DNA of 64,000 nt from NCBI RefSeq assembly GCF_006970445.1, contig NZ_CP033877.1, forward strand, positions 2,302,750 through 2,366,749. The letters are read 5' to 3'. Shown here piece after piece: positions 14,492 to 23,061 of the stretch (the stretch's first letter is position 1; every line of letters begins with the position of its first letter). Source of the stretch: Stenotrophomonas maltophilia. GTDB lineage: Bacteria > Pseudomonadota > Gammaproteobacteria > Xanthomonadales > Xanthomonadaceae. The notes beneath the pieces were generated by a model, which ran no database searches, was not told the DNA's origin, and worked only from the letters and a program-made list of their open reading frames with translations. A program made the translations under genes and the position numbers.

Positions 14492-15983
14492 ACTGATCCG
14501 GCGTTCGCCGGTAGCTGCGCGGACTGACCCCCACCGCGCGCCGGAAACTCTTCTCGAAGTGGCTCAGGTCACCGAAGCCGACCTGCAGTGCGACATCAGT
14601 AATGCGCAGGCGTTGCCCATCCCGCAGCAGCTGCTTGGCATGCTCGATACGCAGTTGCTGCAGCAGCAGCTTGAAGGTCGTGCCCAGCTCGCTGCGGAAC
14701 AGGAAGCCCAGGTGCGACTGGCTCACATGGGCCTGACGGGCAAGGTCGCCCAGCGTGAGCGGCTCCGCGGCATGGTCCTTCAGATAGGCCAGGGCGCGTT
14801 TCAGGCCGTCGTGCAGGCCTTCCTGTGCCGTTGCTGCCGCTGTGGCGACATCGCGCCCGGTGTCCTGCGTTGCCGGGGCGTCCATGCCGGCCTCGGCCCC
14901 TGCGTCGGCGCCAACGGAATTGTCGGCGGCCATCAACCCGGGGGCATGCCTCAGCACATCCTCACGGCGGATGCTCCGGCCGCCGGTCATCACCGCCAGG
15001 CGAACCACCACGCGCTCCATTTCCAGAAGGTTGCCCGGCCAATCATGGCTGCGCAGCGTCTGCAGTACGTCCTCGCTGATTACCTGCGGATTGAAGCCGT
15101 GCATCTGCAGCGAACGCGCAACCAGTGCGCCGATGTCCTCGGTGCGCTCGCGCAGCGGCGGAACATCCGCCGTCAGGAACTCGAGGCCGGCCAGCAGCGC
15201 CCGCGAGAACAACCGGTCGCGCACGCGTTGCTCCAGGTCGGCGCTGGTGGATGCGATCACCCGGATGGCCTGTGCCGCACCCGCTTCGCCCGATGCAGGC
15301 TGCAGGCCACGGATGCAATGCGAGAGCTGCCCCTGCAGCGCCACCGGCAACTCGTCGACTTCGTGGAAGTACAGGGTGCCGCCACGCGCGTGACGGAACC
15401 AGTCCGAGGGTTCCTCCTGGGGATGGGCGCAGTTCACCTCGATGAAGGGCCCCCGCCGCAGCGGACTGCCGCTGTGCAGTGCGGCGGCCAGTTCCATCTT
15501 CTCGGTACCGAACTCGCCGCGCAGCAGCACAGGCAGTGAACTGGCGGCAGCGCGCTCGATGAACTCTTCCAGCCGCTTCAGCGCATCGCAGGTACCGACC
15601 AGCAGCAACGGCCGGCTCAGCGCCTGCTCGGCCCACGCCTGTGCTTCGTATCGCTTGATCAGGTGCGCGCAGCGATGCGCGAATGCTTCGCCCAGTGCCA
15701 GCGCGCTGCTGTCCAGACGCCCCGCCTGCGTTTCCAGCTGCAGCTCGCCCAGCACTTCACCGGCATAGCGGATCGGCAGACGCTGGCTGGCGCCGGTCCC
15801 ATCGTCCGCGTCCGCCACCGGGGTCCCGTCCGGATGGCCTGCACCGGAACCGCGCAGATGGACGCGGCCGCCACGCACTGCATGGTGTTGCGAAAACTCC
15901 TTCACGAACGCGCCCAACAGGTCGGGCAAGGACCGGTGGGGTCGGTAGGCGCGCTGCAACATCTCACTGACTTGCCTGTGCAT
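14490..15983 (-). CDS. Regulator fusing a degenerate NtrC-type AAA+ domain to an AraC DNA-binding domain
   Basis: 497 residues from the ATG at 15983, which has AGGGGAG upstream; longer in-frame starts lack a ribosome site. Residues 1-120 resemble a GAF-like sensor. Residues 125-350 align with a sigma-54 activator AAA+ domain, but the ATPase motifs are lost: Walker A is GEFGTEKM (156-163) instead of GETGTGKE, the GAFTGA loop is absent, and Walker B reads GGTLYFHEVDE. DWPGNLLEMERVV retains the sensor-II shape. The last 100 residues are a normal AraC/XylS double helix-turn-helix (LTLGDLARQAHVSQSHLGFLF). It cannot be an ordinary sigma-54 activator. It is convergent with the R-body operon and a likely regulator of it. 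Confidence 0.85.
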   Translation of the reverse strand: MHRQVSEMLQRAYRPHRSLPDLLGAFVKEFSQHHAVRGGRVHLRGSGAGHPDGTPVADADDGTGASQRLPIRYAGEVLGELQLETQAGRLDSSALALGEAFAHRCAHLIKRYEAQAWAEQALSRPLLLVGTCDALKRLEEFIERAAASSLPVLLRGEFGTEKMELAAALHSGSPLRRGPFIEVNCAHPQEEPSDWFRHARGGTLYFHEVDELPVALQGQLSHCIRGLQPASGEAGAAQAIRVIASTSADLEQRVRDRLFSRALLAGLEFLTADVPPLRERTEDIGALVARSLQMHGFNPQVISEDVLQTLRSHDWPGNLLEMERVVVRLAVMTGGRSIRREDVLRHAPGLMAADNSVGADAGAEAGMDAPATQDTGRDVATAAATAQEGLHDGLKRALAYLKDHAAEPLTLGDLARQAHVSQSHLGFLFRSELGTTFKLLLQQLRIEHAKQLLRDGQRLRITDVALQVGFGDLSHFEKSFRRAVGVSPRSYRRTPDQ

Positions 15984-16399
15984 TGAAACTCCCCTTTCGA
16001 ATGGCAACCCGCTGCCGTTGCAGCGGGCGATCGCGCAATGGGTACCGTGCGGCTTCACTGCGTGATGCTGCGACGCCCCCGCCGCGCCTCGCGCCAGCCA
16101 CAGCACACGCAGGTGAACGTGCACACTGTCCGCCCCCATGCCCCCAGGGGGTTGCCGTCGGTAGGTCGACGAAGCGGACGTCGGACGGATCCCGGTTCCC
16201 CGCGCGCAGACACGCGCATTCGCCTCCGGGATTATCGAAGGCGAGTTTCATTAGAATCGTGATGATAATCACGTGAATATCCGGGATTATCTTTCCCTGC
16301 GATGCAGCACAGGGTGTGGCGAACTGCATGTGCTGCGCGCAACCTGCCCTTCGCCGATCTGCGGCATGATGGGCGCCTTGCCATGATCGGGAACCTGCC
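15984..16399. other. 416-bp divergent intergenic region with repeats
   Basis: This gap lies between the degenerate regulator and the dehydrogenase gene. It holds a GC hairpin (CCCGCTGC-CGTT-GCAGCGGG, near 16007-16027) just upstream of the regulator. It also holds two direct copies of CCGGGATTATC (16224-16234 and 16279-16289) flanking a perfect inverted repeat CGTGAT-GATA-ATCACG (16256-16271). The AT-rich surroundings suggest promoters and an operator. No convincing ORF. Confidence 0.5.
16224..16289. promoter_or_regulatory. Candidate operator: CGTGAT/ATCACG dyad flanked by CCGGGATTATC repeats
   Basis: A 16-bp perfect dyad sits between two identical 11-bp direct repeats that start 55 bp apart. 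This is the most AT-rich part of the gap. The regulator that binds it is unknown; GATAAT-like elements give a weak resemblance to Fur sites. Confidence 0.4.
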
Positions 16400-17284
16400 A
16401 TGCCATTGGGATTCATCGGCCTGGGCGTGATGGGCACGCCGATGGCGGGCCACCTCGCGCGGGCCGGGAACACCGTACTGGGCTGGTCCCGCTCCGGTCG
16501 CAACCACGAAGCGGCACGCATCGCCGGCGTAGAGCCCGTCACGCAACTACAGGATGTGTTCTCTGCATGCCGCACCCTCGTTCTCATGCTGGCCAACGAC
16601 GAAGCCATCGACAGCGTGCTGGGGCGGAACACGGCGACCTTCCCTGCCCGCGTTCACGGCCGCCTGGTGATCAACATGGGCACCAGCTCGGCGGCCTATT
16701 CGCAGGCGCTGGGTGAACAGGTCCGCGCGGCGGGCGGACGTTACGTGGAGGCACCGGTCTCCGGCTCGCGGGTGCAGGCGGAATCCGCGCAACTGGTCGT
16801 GATGCTGGCCGGCGAGGATGCCGACGTTGCGGAGGCCTCGCCCCTGCTTGCGCCGCTGGGCCGGCAGTGCATTGCGTGCGGCCAGGTGCCAGCGGCGTTG
16901 CGCATGAAGTTGGCCGTCAACCTGTACCTGATCACGCTGGTCACCGCACTGGGCGAGGCCGTGCACTTCGCCGAGCGCCACGGCATTGCCCTGGCGCGCT
17001 TCGCCGAAGTGCTCAACGCCGGGCCGATGGCCAGCGAGGTATCGCGGATCAAGCTGGACAAGATGATCCACGGGGACTTCGCGGTCCAGGCCTCGATCAC
17101 CGATGTTCTGAAGAACAGCGGCCTGGTGGCCGATGCCGCGCGGGAGGCGGGCATGCACGCCCCCCTGATCGACGCCAGTGATGCGCTGTTCGCGCGGGCG
17201 CAGCAGATGGGGCTGGGAGGGCTGGACATGGCGGCCGTCCTGCAGGCGATCCGGGGCCGCCCGCCGGCCACCGGCGGGGCCTGA
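16400..17284 (+). CDS. NAD(P)-dependent beta-hydroxyacid dehydrogenase family protein
   Basis: 294 residues. The Rossmann motif GFIGLGVMGTPMAGHLARAG is at residues 4-23, the substrate-binding segment APVSGSRVQAE near 118-128, and the catalytic-lysine region R-M-K-L-A-V-N-L-Y near 171-179. These identify the 3-hydroxyisobutyrate dehydrogenase / glyoxylate-succinic semialdehyde reductase family, which oxidises or reduces short hydroxyacids. Full length for the family. The exact substrate cannot be read from sequence. Divergent from the R-body regulator. Confidence 0.88.
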   Translation: MPLGFIGLGVMGTPMAGHLARAGNTVLGWSRSGRNHEAARIAGVEPVTQLQDVFSACRTLVLMLANDEAIDSVLGRNTATFPARVHGRLVINMGTSSAAYSQALGEQVRAAGGRYVEAPVSGSRVQAESAQLVVMLAGEDADVAEASPLLAPLGRQCIACGQVPAALRMKLAVNLYLITLVTALGEAVHFAERHGIALARFAEVLNAGPMASEVSRIKLDKMIHGDFAVQASITDVLKNSGLVADAAREAGMHAPLIDASDALFARAQQMGLGGLDMAAVLQAIRGRPPATGGA

Positions 17285-17385
17285 TCCGGATTCATCTTCC
17301 GGCACCACAGTGGTCCCTGCCCGCTGCTATATTCAGTCCAGCTCGGCAGGCATGGTGCCTGCCCTCGAATCACAGGGAGTTGGTC

Positions 17386-18525
17386 ATGGGTCTGGTACAG
17401 GCGGTGAAGGGTGCGGTCGGTGGTGTGCTGGCCGACCAGTGGAAGGACTTCTACACCGTGCCGACAGGCCTGCCCTCGACGGCGGCCCTGTTCGCGGCGG
17501 TGCCGCAGGGCACCAACGCCGGCCGCGGCTCCAACACCAGCGGCTCGTCCAACATCATCACCGACGGCTCGAAGATCATCGTGCCCGAAGGCTACGGCCT
17601 GCTGCTGTTCCAGGACGGCGCGATCACCGCGTTCGTCGCCGAACCGGGTGGCTACGAGTGGCGTTCGGACGATCTGAACTCGCAGTCGATCTTCGCCGGC
17701 GACGGCCTGGTCAGCACCTTCATCAAGCAGAGCTGGGAACGCTTCAAGTTCGGCGGCCAGCCGGGCTCGCAGCAGGCGGCCTATTTCGTCTCGCTGAAGG
17801 AACTGCCGGACAACCGCTTCGGTACCCAGTCGGAAATCTACTGGGACGACGGCTTCCTCAACACCCAGGTCGGCGCGGTCACGCGTGGCTCGTACACGCT
17901 GAAGATCGTCGACCCGATCCTGTTCGTGAAGAACTTCGTGCCGGCCAGCTACCTGCAGCCGGGCCAGGTGTTCGACTTCACCGACCTGGACAACGCCGCC
18001 GCCAGCCAGCTGTTCAATGAAGTGGTCGGTTCGCTGGCCCCGGCCTTCAGCCTGTATACCAACGACCCGGGCAAGGGCAACCGCATCACCAAGCTGCAGC
18101 AGGACTCGCTGGGCTTTGCACAGAGCCTGTCGGCCGCCGTCGAGCAGGGCTACCAGTGGAAGTCCGACCGTGGCCTGGCCATCGTCAAGACCGCCATTGT
18201 CTCGATCGAGTACGACGCCAACACGCGCGAGCTGCTGAAGACCGTGCAGCGCGCCGATGCGCTGTCCGGTTCGCGCGGCAATTCCAACCTGCAGGCGAGC
18301 GTCGCCCAGGGCATCCAGTCGGCCGGCGAGAATGGCGGTGCGGCCGGCCTGGTTGGTGTCGGCATGGCCTCGGGCATGTTCGGTGTCGGCGGCATGCAGC
18401 AGCCGGTCACGCCCGCGGCCGACGACCCGGTGGCCAAGCTGAAGAAGGCCAAGGAAATGCTGGACCTGGGCCTGATCACCCAGGGCGACTATGACGCCCT
18501 GAAAGCCAAGGCACTGGGCCTGTAA
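17386..18525 (+). CDS. SPFH/band-7 domain protein with C-terminal SHOCT motif
   Basis: 379 residues. I chose ATG 17386, with AGGGAG 6 nt upstream, over an upstream TTG. The N-terminal 230 residues form an SPFH-like (virion-core-type) domain with MGLVQAVKGAVGGVLADQWKDF. A central helical region with SIEYDANTRELLKTVQRAD, a Gly/Ala segment and a C-terminal SHOCT motif (DPVAKLKKAKEMLDLGLITQGDYDALK) follow. SHOCT helices often mediate oligomerisation. A hairpin GGCAGGC-ATGGT-GCCTGCC (17345-17363) is just upstream. It forms a module with the next two genes. Confidence 0.82.
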   Translation: MGLVQAVKGAVGGVLADQWKDFYTVPTGLPSTAALFAAVPQGTNAGRGSNTSGSSNIITDGSKIIVPEGYGLLLFQDGAITAFVAEPGGYEWRSDDLNSQSIFAGDGLVSTFIKQSWERFKFGGQPGSQQAAYFVSLKELPDNRFGTQSEIYWDDGFLNTQVGAVTRGSYTLKIVDPILFVKNFVPASYLQPGQVFDFTDLDNAAASQLFNEVVGSLAPAFSLYTNDPGKGNRITKLQQDSLGFAQSLSAAVEQGYQWKSDRGLAIVKTAIVSIEYDANTRELLKTVQRADALSGSRGNSNLQASVAQGIQSAGENGGAAGLVGVGMASGMFGVGGMQQPVTPAADDPVAKLKKAKEMLDLGLITQGDYDALKAKALGL

Positions 18526-18545
18526 CGGCAGGACGCACAACCCAC

Positions 18546-19898
18546 ATGTCCGATCCCCGAAACGGCCCACCGCCGCTGCCCGGATCCGCGCCCGCGACGC
18601 CGCCGCCCTTGCCGGCGGCGTCGTTGGATGGGCCCGGTTCGCCGCAGGACGTCCCTCCCCTGCCCGGCAGCTTCCCGCTGGACACCTCGAAACTGCCGCA
18701 GGCCATCCGCGATGAAGTGGAAGCGCCCGACCCTGTGGCCATCGATACGTCGGCCAGCGAGCTGAAGGACGGCCTCAACCGCTGCCCGAAGTGCGGTGCC
18801 ACCGACATCCGGCCCAAGGCCGGTACCGACATCCTGGTCTGCCTGTATTGCCGTCACGAATGGCATGGCGCACGCGTCGAGGAGGAATTCGGGCTGGGCG
18901 AGGCCATCGACCAGCTGCGTGGCACGGTCATCGCCTCAGGCGCACGTGACATCGATGCCGACACATCGGCGTTGATGACGTTCAAGTGCACCGGCTGCGG
19001 CGCCGAGGTGACGGTCAACACCGAGAGTACGATGACGGCGCGCTGCCACTGGTGCCGCCATGTGTTCGGCGTCAACGAGCAGATCGCCAACGGCGCGGTG
19101 CCCGATGCGGTGCTGCCCTTCCATATAAAGAAGGACGATGCGGTCGCGCGCATCCGCCAGTTCGTCGACAAGCGCCGCATGTTCGCACTGAAGGCGTTCA
19201 AGGACCAGTTCACCCCGGAAAACGTGGTGGGCGTGTTCCTGCCCTACATGATCGTCGACAGCAATGTCAGCGCGGCCGTGGCCGGCAAGGGCGAGATCCA
19301 GACCCGGCAGTACACCGTGGGCAGCGAGAAGAACAAGCGCACCCTGTACGACGCCGATGTCTACCAGATCGAGCGCCAGGTCGACTTCACCGTCGATGAC
19401 CTGCCACTGGAATCCTCGGCCGAGCGCGGGAATCTCGATACCCGTGCCAACACCAACAACATCATCAACACCATCCTGCCGTTCGATACCAAGAACGCGG
19501 TGAAATGGAACGCTTCGTACCTGGCCGGCTTCACCTCTGAGAAGCGCAACCTCGATGTGGAGAAGCTGCGGCCGCGGCTGGAAGACCAGCTGCTGTCGAT
19601 CGCCCGCTCGCAGGTGGAGGGTTCGGTGAAGCGCTACAACCGTGGCGTGCGCTGGGAACAGGAACAGCTGGAGGTGCATGGCACCCGCTGGGTGTCGATG
19701 TACCTGCCGGTGTGGTTGTATTCGTACCACCAGCCCGGCAAGAACGGCGGCATGCTGCACTACATCGCGGTAAACGGCCGTACCGGCGAAACCATGGGCA
19801 GCGTGCCCGTGCAGCAATGGAAGATGCTGCTGGCGGCCCTGGCCACCGGCACCGTCATTGAAGCCCTCGCAATTGCCTTCCTGGTGGCATCGACATGA
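18546..19898 (+). CDS. Double zinc-ribbon protein with C-terminal membrane helix
   Basis: 450 residues. A Pro-rich N-terminus (about 1-50) precedes two CxxC...CxxC zinc ribbons: C80/C83 with C99/C102, and C148/C151 with C167/C170. A long region with no recognised motif follows, then a C-terminal hydrophobic helix (LLAALATGTVIEALAIAFLVA). Such TFIIB-like ribbon membrane proteins are commonly found beside SPFH proteins; their function is unknown. The stop overlaps the next start (ATGA). Confidence 0.75.
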   Translation: MSDPRNGPPPLPGSAPATPPPLPAASLDGPGSPQDVPPLPGSFPLDTSKLPQAIRDEVEAPDPVAIDTSASELKDGLNRCPKCGATDIRPKAGTDILVCLYCRHEWHGARVEEEFGLGEAIDQLRGTVIASGARDIDADTSALMTFKCTGCGAEVTVNTESTMTARCHWCRHVFGVNEQIANGAVPDAVLPFHIKKDDAVARIRQFVDKRRMFALKAFKDQFTPENVVGVFLPYMIVDSNVSAAVAGKGEIQTRQYTVGSEKNKRTLYDADVYQIERQVDFTVDDLPLESSAERGNLDTRANTNNIINTILPFDTKNAVKWNASYLAGFTSEKRNLDVEKLRPRLEDQLLSIARSQVEGSVKRYNRGVRWEQEQLEVHGTRWVSMYLPVWLYSYHQPGKNGGMLHYIAVNGRTGETMGSVPVQQWKMLLAALATGTVIEALAIAFLVAST

Positions 19899-20152
19899 GC
19901 GACGACAGTGGCCTCTGGCTGTTGGCGGCAGGTCCGGCCGGCGCAACCGCGCTGTACTGGGCGCTGTATCGCTATTACCGCAACACCGACAAATCGCACT
20001 CCTTCGAGCACGAAACCGCCATCGAAGCCAAGCCGGTCACCGGCTCGGAGCAGCAGGTGGGCCGGGTCACCGGCACCGAGGACAAGCGCATCCGCGGTGA
20101 CAATGTGTACGAGTACCGGAAACGGGTGGTTCGGGTGAAGCCCGACCCGTAG
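19895..20152 (+). CDS. Small single-pass membrane protein of the SPFH module
   Basis: 85 residues. One hydrophobic helix (LWLLAAGPAGATALYWALY) is followed by a charged cytoplasmic tail (EHETAIEAKPVTGSEQQVGRVTGTEDKRI). It overlaps the zinc-ribbon gene by 4 nt. Its TAG stop is the TAG of a GTAG palindromic repeat, so insertion of the repeat may have set the C-terminus. Confidence 0.72.
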   Translation: MSDDSGLWLLAAGPAGATALYWALYRYYRNTDKSHSFEHETAIEAKPVTGSEQQVGRVTGTEDKRIRGDNVYEYRKRVVRVKPDP

Positions 20153-20172
20153 CGCCAGGCCATGCCTGGCTG
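20149..20172 (+). repeat. SMAG/GTAG palindromic repeat (single unit)
   Basis: GTAG followed by a 7-bp stem GCCAGGC-CAT-GCCTGGC (20154-20170). GTAG-headed hairpins are characteristic REP-like elements of Stenotrophomonas maltophilia. It supplies the stop codon of the preceding gene and probably lies in its 3' end as a stabiliser or terminator. Confidence 0.75.
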
Positions 20173-20428
20173 ATCGGCAACGCCGCCACGACGACGGTGA
20201 ACAGCTTCAGCCGGGCAGATGTGTACGCACCTGCGACTGTGGGCTGCTTCGCAGATCAGCCCTGCCTGCCCTGCCTATACTACCGCCGCCTCCACCCCGG
20301 CCATCGCTGCACCTGCCGGTGGAGGCGGCGGGGCTGGATGTCCCCGTCGGGCCGGCCGCCACGCTGCCGCCGGTCCTGCCAGTGATTTGTAACCCGATGC
20401 GGTTCAACCAATCACCAGGGGGAAGGCT

Positions 20429-22093
20429 ATGCGCTACACACGTCGTGATTTTCTTGCCACCACCGCCAGCGCTTCATTGGCGTCTCTGGTCGCACCCGGG
20501 GCCTGGGCCAGCGGCGCTGCACCAGCCGACAAGGCAGTGCAGGCACGCTACCACCGCTACAACGTCACCAGCCCCGAAGGCCAGCGCATGCTGGCCAGCT
20601 ACGCACGCGGCATCAAGGCCATGCTGGCATTGCCGGCAGACGATCCACGCAACTGGTTCCGCAACGCCTTCGTGCACCTGATGGACTGCCCGCATGGCAA
20701 CTGGTGGTTCTATGTCTGGCACCGTGGGTATGTCGGCTACTTCGAACAGACCATCCGTACGCTCAGCGGTGATCCGCAGTTCGCCATGCCCTACTGGGAC
20801 TGGACCGAGCTGCCACGCATTCCCCCGGCGATGTTCGACGGCGTGCTGACGCCCACCGACAGCGCCTATGCGCCGTATACGCGCAACCTGGCGGTCTTCA
20901 CCCGGTTCATGCGGCCGGCATTGCAGCGGTACTGGAGCACGCTGGATGCAGGCCAGCGCGAGCAACTCAAGTTCCGCGGCTATCTCACCGCGGACGACGT
21001 CTGGAACGATGTGACCGGCTACAGCGTTGCGGAAAAGACCGGCATCTCGGGGAATGCAGCCTATGCGATCACCTGCGGTGCCCGCTATCTGTGGCGCGAG
21101 AATCCCGGCTTCGATGCAAAGACCGCTTCGGCCGTGTCTCCCGATACCATTCACGCGGGGCTGTCGCCGGTCGAGTTCTACAACGACGATGTGAGTCGCA
21201 GCTTCACCAGCTCGCGCACGGCCTCGCACGTGGTGCAACCGGACGGCGCCACGAAATTCTCGGTGCTCGAAGGCTTCCCGCACAACAAGGTGCACAACTG
21301 CATCGGTGGCGTCGGCGCGGTCGACCCCGGCCCCTACGGCAACATGACCAACTTCCTGTCGCCACTCGATCCGATCTTCTACCTGCACCACGCCAACATG
21401 GACCGCCTGTGGGACGTGTGGAACCAGCTGCAGCAATCCCGCGGCAAGCCGATCATGCCCGTCAACGTCGACCAGCGGCGTCAGTTCATGAACGAACCGT
21501 TCCGGTTCTTCGTTGATGCACAGGGCAAGCCGGTTGGCGCGCGTCCGGCCAGTGCGTTCTTCTCCACCACGGCCTTCGACTATGACTACGTCTACGGGGG
21601 CCGCAACGACCTGCTGAAGGCGGCCGCGCTGCCGGCAGCGGCTGGCGCGGTGCGGCTGGTGCGCGGTACGCGCGCCGATGGTGCGGTGCGCGTGGCCGTG
21701 CCCAATGAAGCGGTGCGCGCGCACCTGGCCACGTCGGCCCCGCGACAGTTGATTGCCGAAGTGACCCTGGAGCGACCGCGCGGCTTGAACAATACGCGTG
21801 AGTTCGACGTGCTGATCAACGCACCGGCCGGCACCGCGTCCGTATCGGCCGACAGCCCGTACTACGCCGGCACCGTATCGTTCTTCGGGCCGACCATGGC
21901 CGGGATGGACCACAGCCATCCCACCACGTTCGCGGTACCACTGCCGCAGAAACTGGGGGCCCTGCAGGCACTCACTGCTGCCGATGGTGGGACGGCCACG
22001 CTGGAGATCCGCCTGGTCGCATCGTCCGGCCAGGCACCGCAGACGTTCCCGGTGCTCGACGCCGCCATCCTGGTGGCACCACTGCAGCCGTGA
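20429..22093 (+). CDS. Tat-exported tyrosinase (copper monooxygenase)
   Basis: 554 residues. The N-terminus MRYTRRDFLATTASASLASL is a clear twin-arginine signal. Copper site A is formed by His83, His89 and His98 (HLMDCPHGNWWFYVWHRG). Copper site B has His285, His289 and His320/321 (HNKVHN...FYLHHANMDRLWD). PYWDW is also typical of the tyrosinase/hemocyanin fold. It should oxidise phenols to quinones outside the cytoplasm, with melanin-type products possible. The C-terminal 170 residues (from about 390) form a second domain with beta strands, as in larger bacterial tyrosinases. GGGGAAGG precedes the start. Confidence 0.88.
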   Translation: MRYTRRDFLATTASASLASLVAPGAWASGAAPADKAVQARYHRYNVTSPEGQRMLASYARGIKAMLALPADDPRNWFRNAFVHLMDCPHGNWWFYVWHRGYVGYFEQTIRTLSGDPQFAMPYWDWTELPRIPPAMFDGVLTPTDSAYAPYTRNLAVFTRFMRPALQRYWSTLDAGQREQLKFRGYLTADDVWNDVTGYSVAEKTGISGNAAYAITCGARYLWRENPGFDAKTASAVSPDTIHAGLSPVEFYNDDVSRSFTSSRTASHVVQPDGATKFSVLEGFPHNKVHNCIGGVGAVDPGPYGNMTNFLSPLDPIFYLHHANMDRLWDVWNQLQQSRGKPIMPVNVDQRRQFMNEPFRFFVDAQGKPVGARPASAFFSTTAFDYDYVYGGRNDLLKAAALPAAAGAVRLVRGTRADGAVRVAVPNEAVRAHLATSAPRQLIAEVTLERPRGLNNTREFDVLINAPAGTASVSADSPYYAGTVSFFGPTMAGMDHSHPTTFAVPLPQKLGALQALTAADGGTATLEIRLVASSGQAPQTFPVLDAAILVAPLQP

Positions 22094-22101
22094 TGAAGCA
22101 C

Positions 22102-22131
22102 GGCAGGTGCCGGCGCTGTCCGGCACCTGCC
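22102..22131. terminator. Bidirectional hairpin between tyrosinase and phosphatase genes
   Basis: Perfect 12-bp stem: GGCAGGTGCCGG (22102-22113), loop CGCTGT, CCGGCACCTGCC (22120-22131). It lies between two convergent stop codons and has no T-run. Confidence 0.65.
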
Positions 22132-22147
22132 CTCGACCTGGCAGGAT

Positions 22148-23044
22148 TCAGCCGGCTTGCCCCAGCCGCACCTTCAGCTGCTGGATCTCCTGTTCGCTGA
22201 CCCCGATCGACTTCAGGTACCCTTCCGCACCACCGTACTGGCTGTGCAGCGCGGCCAGGAACTGTTCCATGTTGTCCGGTGCGGTACCGGACATGCCAGC
22301 CATCTTGCGTGCGATCTCGGGGTTCTGCTTGATCAGCGCCATGATCTGCGCGTTCATCGCGCTGTCCTTCGGCTGCCCTTCCAGGTAGTGCGCGGAGATC
22401 GCGTAGTTGTGCACGATCTCGGCCTTGGGAACGCCCGCCAGGTCCAGCAGCAGGCCGGCGATGATGCCGGTGCGGTCCTTGCCGGCCGTGCAATGGAACA
22501 GCACGGCGCCATCCTGCTGCGCGGCGATGCGCTGGAACACCTGCTTGAACTGCGGCTGGCTGTGGCCCAGCCACTGCACATAGGCTTCGCCGAGCGAATC
22601 GGGGAAGCTGCTCATCATCTTCTGCAGGTCCATCTTCTCGGTGCCCATCAGCGAGATGCGCTGGTAGTCGAAGCGATCGTCCCTGGCCAGCAGGTCCGGC
22701 GACTGCGCTTCCTCATCGGCGGTGCGCAGGTCGATGTCCAGCTTCACGCCTGCAGCGACCAGGGCATCACGGTCGGCATCGGTGAGGCGGCCTAGGTCGG
22801 CGGTGCGCACGAACGCATCGCCCGGAATCGGGCCGTGGCGGCCCTGCAGGCCGGCGAAGCTTCGCACGTTCCAGGCCCCCTGCAGCGGGATCACGCGCTG
22901 CGCGTCGGCAGCGACCGGCTTCACGTTGGCTACGGCCGTCGGCTTCGCGGCGGCGGCCTGCGGTGCGTCGGCCGCAACGGCGGTCACGGCCAGCGGGAGG
23001 CTCAGCATCAGGGCCAGGGCGAGTTCGGTATGGCGGATCTTCAT
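22148..23044 (-). CDS. Exported tyrosine-type protein phosphatase
   Basis: 298 residues starting at the ATG with GGAG upstream (23044). A signal peptide (ALMLSLPLAVTAVAADA) is present. The phosphatase loop is H-C-T-A-G-K-D-R-T-G with Cys185 and Arg191 (CX5R), and the loop GKDRTG is typical of bacterial Y-phosphatase 3 enzymes. L-D-I-D-L-R-T-x-D-E-E upstream is the usual N-terminal motif of this family. It could act on phosphotyrosine or phosphoinositides. It lies directly behind the TonB receptor and is probably cotranscribed; a phytate- or phosphate-related role is only a guess. Confidence 0.85.
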   Translation of the reverse strand: MKIRHTELALALMLSLPLAVTAVAADAPQAAAAKPTAVANVKPVAADAQRVIPLQGAWNVRSFAGLQGRHGPIPGDAFVRTADLGRLTDADRDALVAAGVKLDIDLRTADEEAQSPDLLARDDRFDYQRISLMGTEKMDLQKMMSSFPDSLGEAYVQWLGHSQPQFKQVFQRIAAQQDGAVLFHCTAGKDRTGIIAGLLLDLAGVPKAEIVHNYAISAHYLEGQPKDSAMNAQIMALIKQNPEIARKMAGMSGTAPDNMEQFLAALHSQYGGAEGYLKSIGVSEQEIQQLKVRLGQAG

Positions 23045-23061
23045 GGGGTTCTCCGTTCGCA

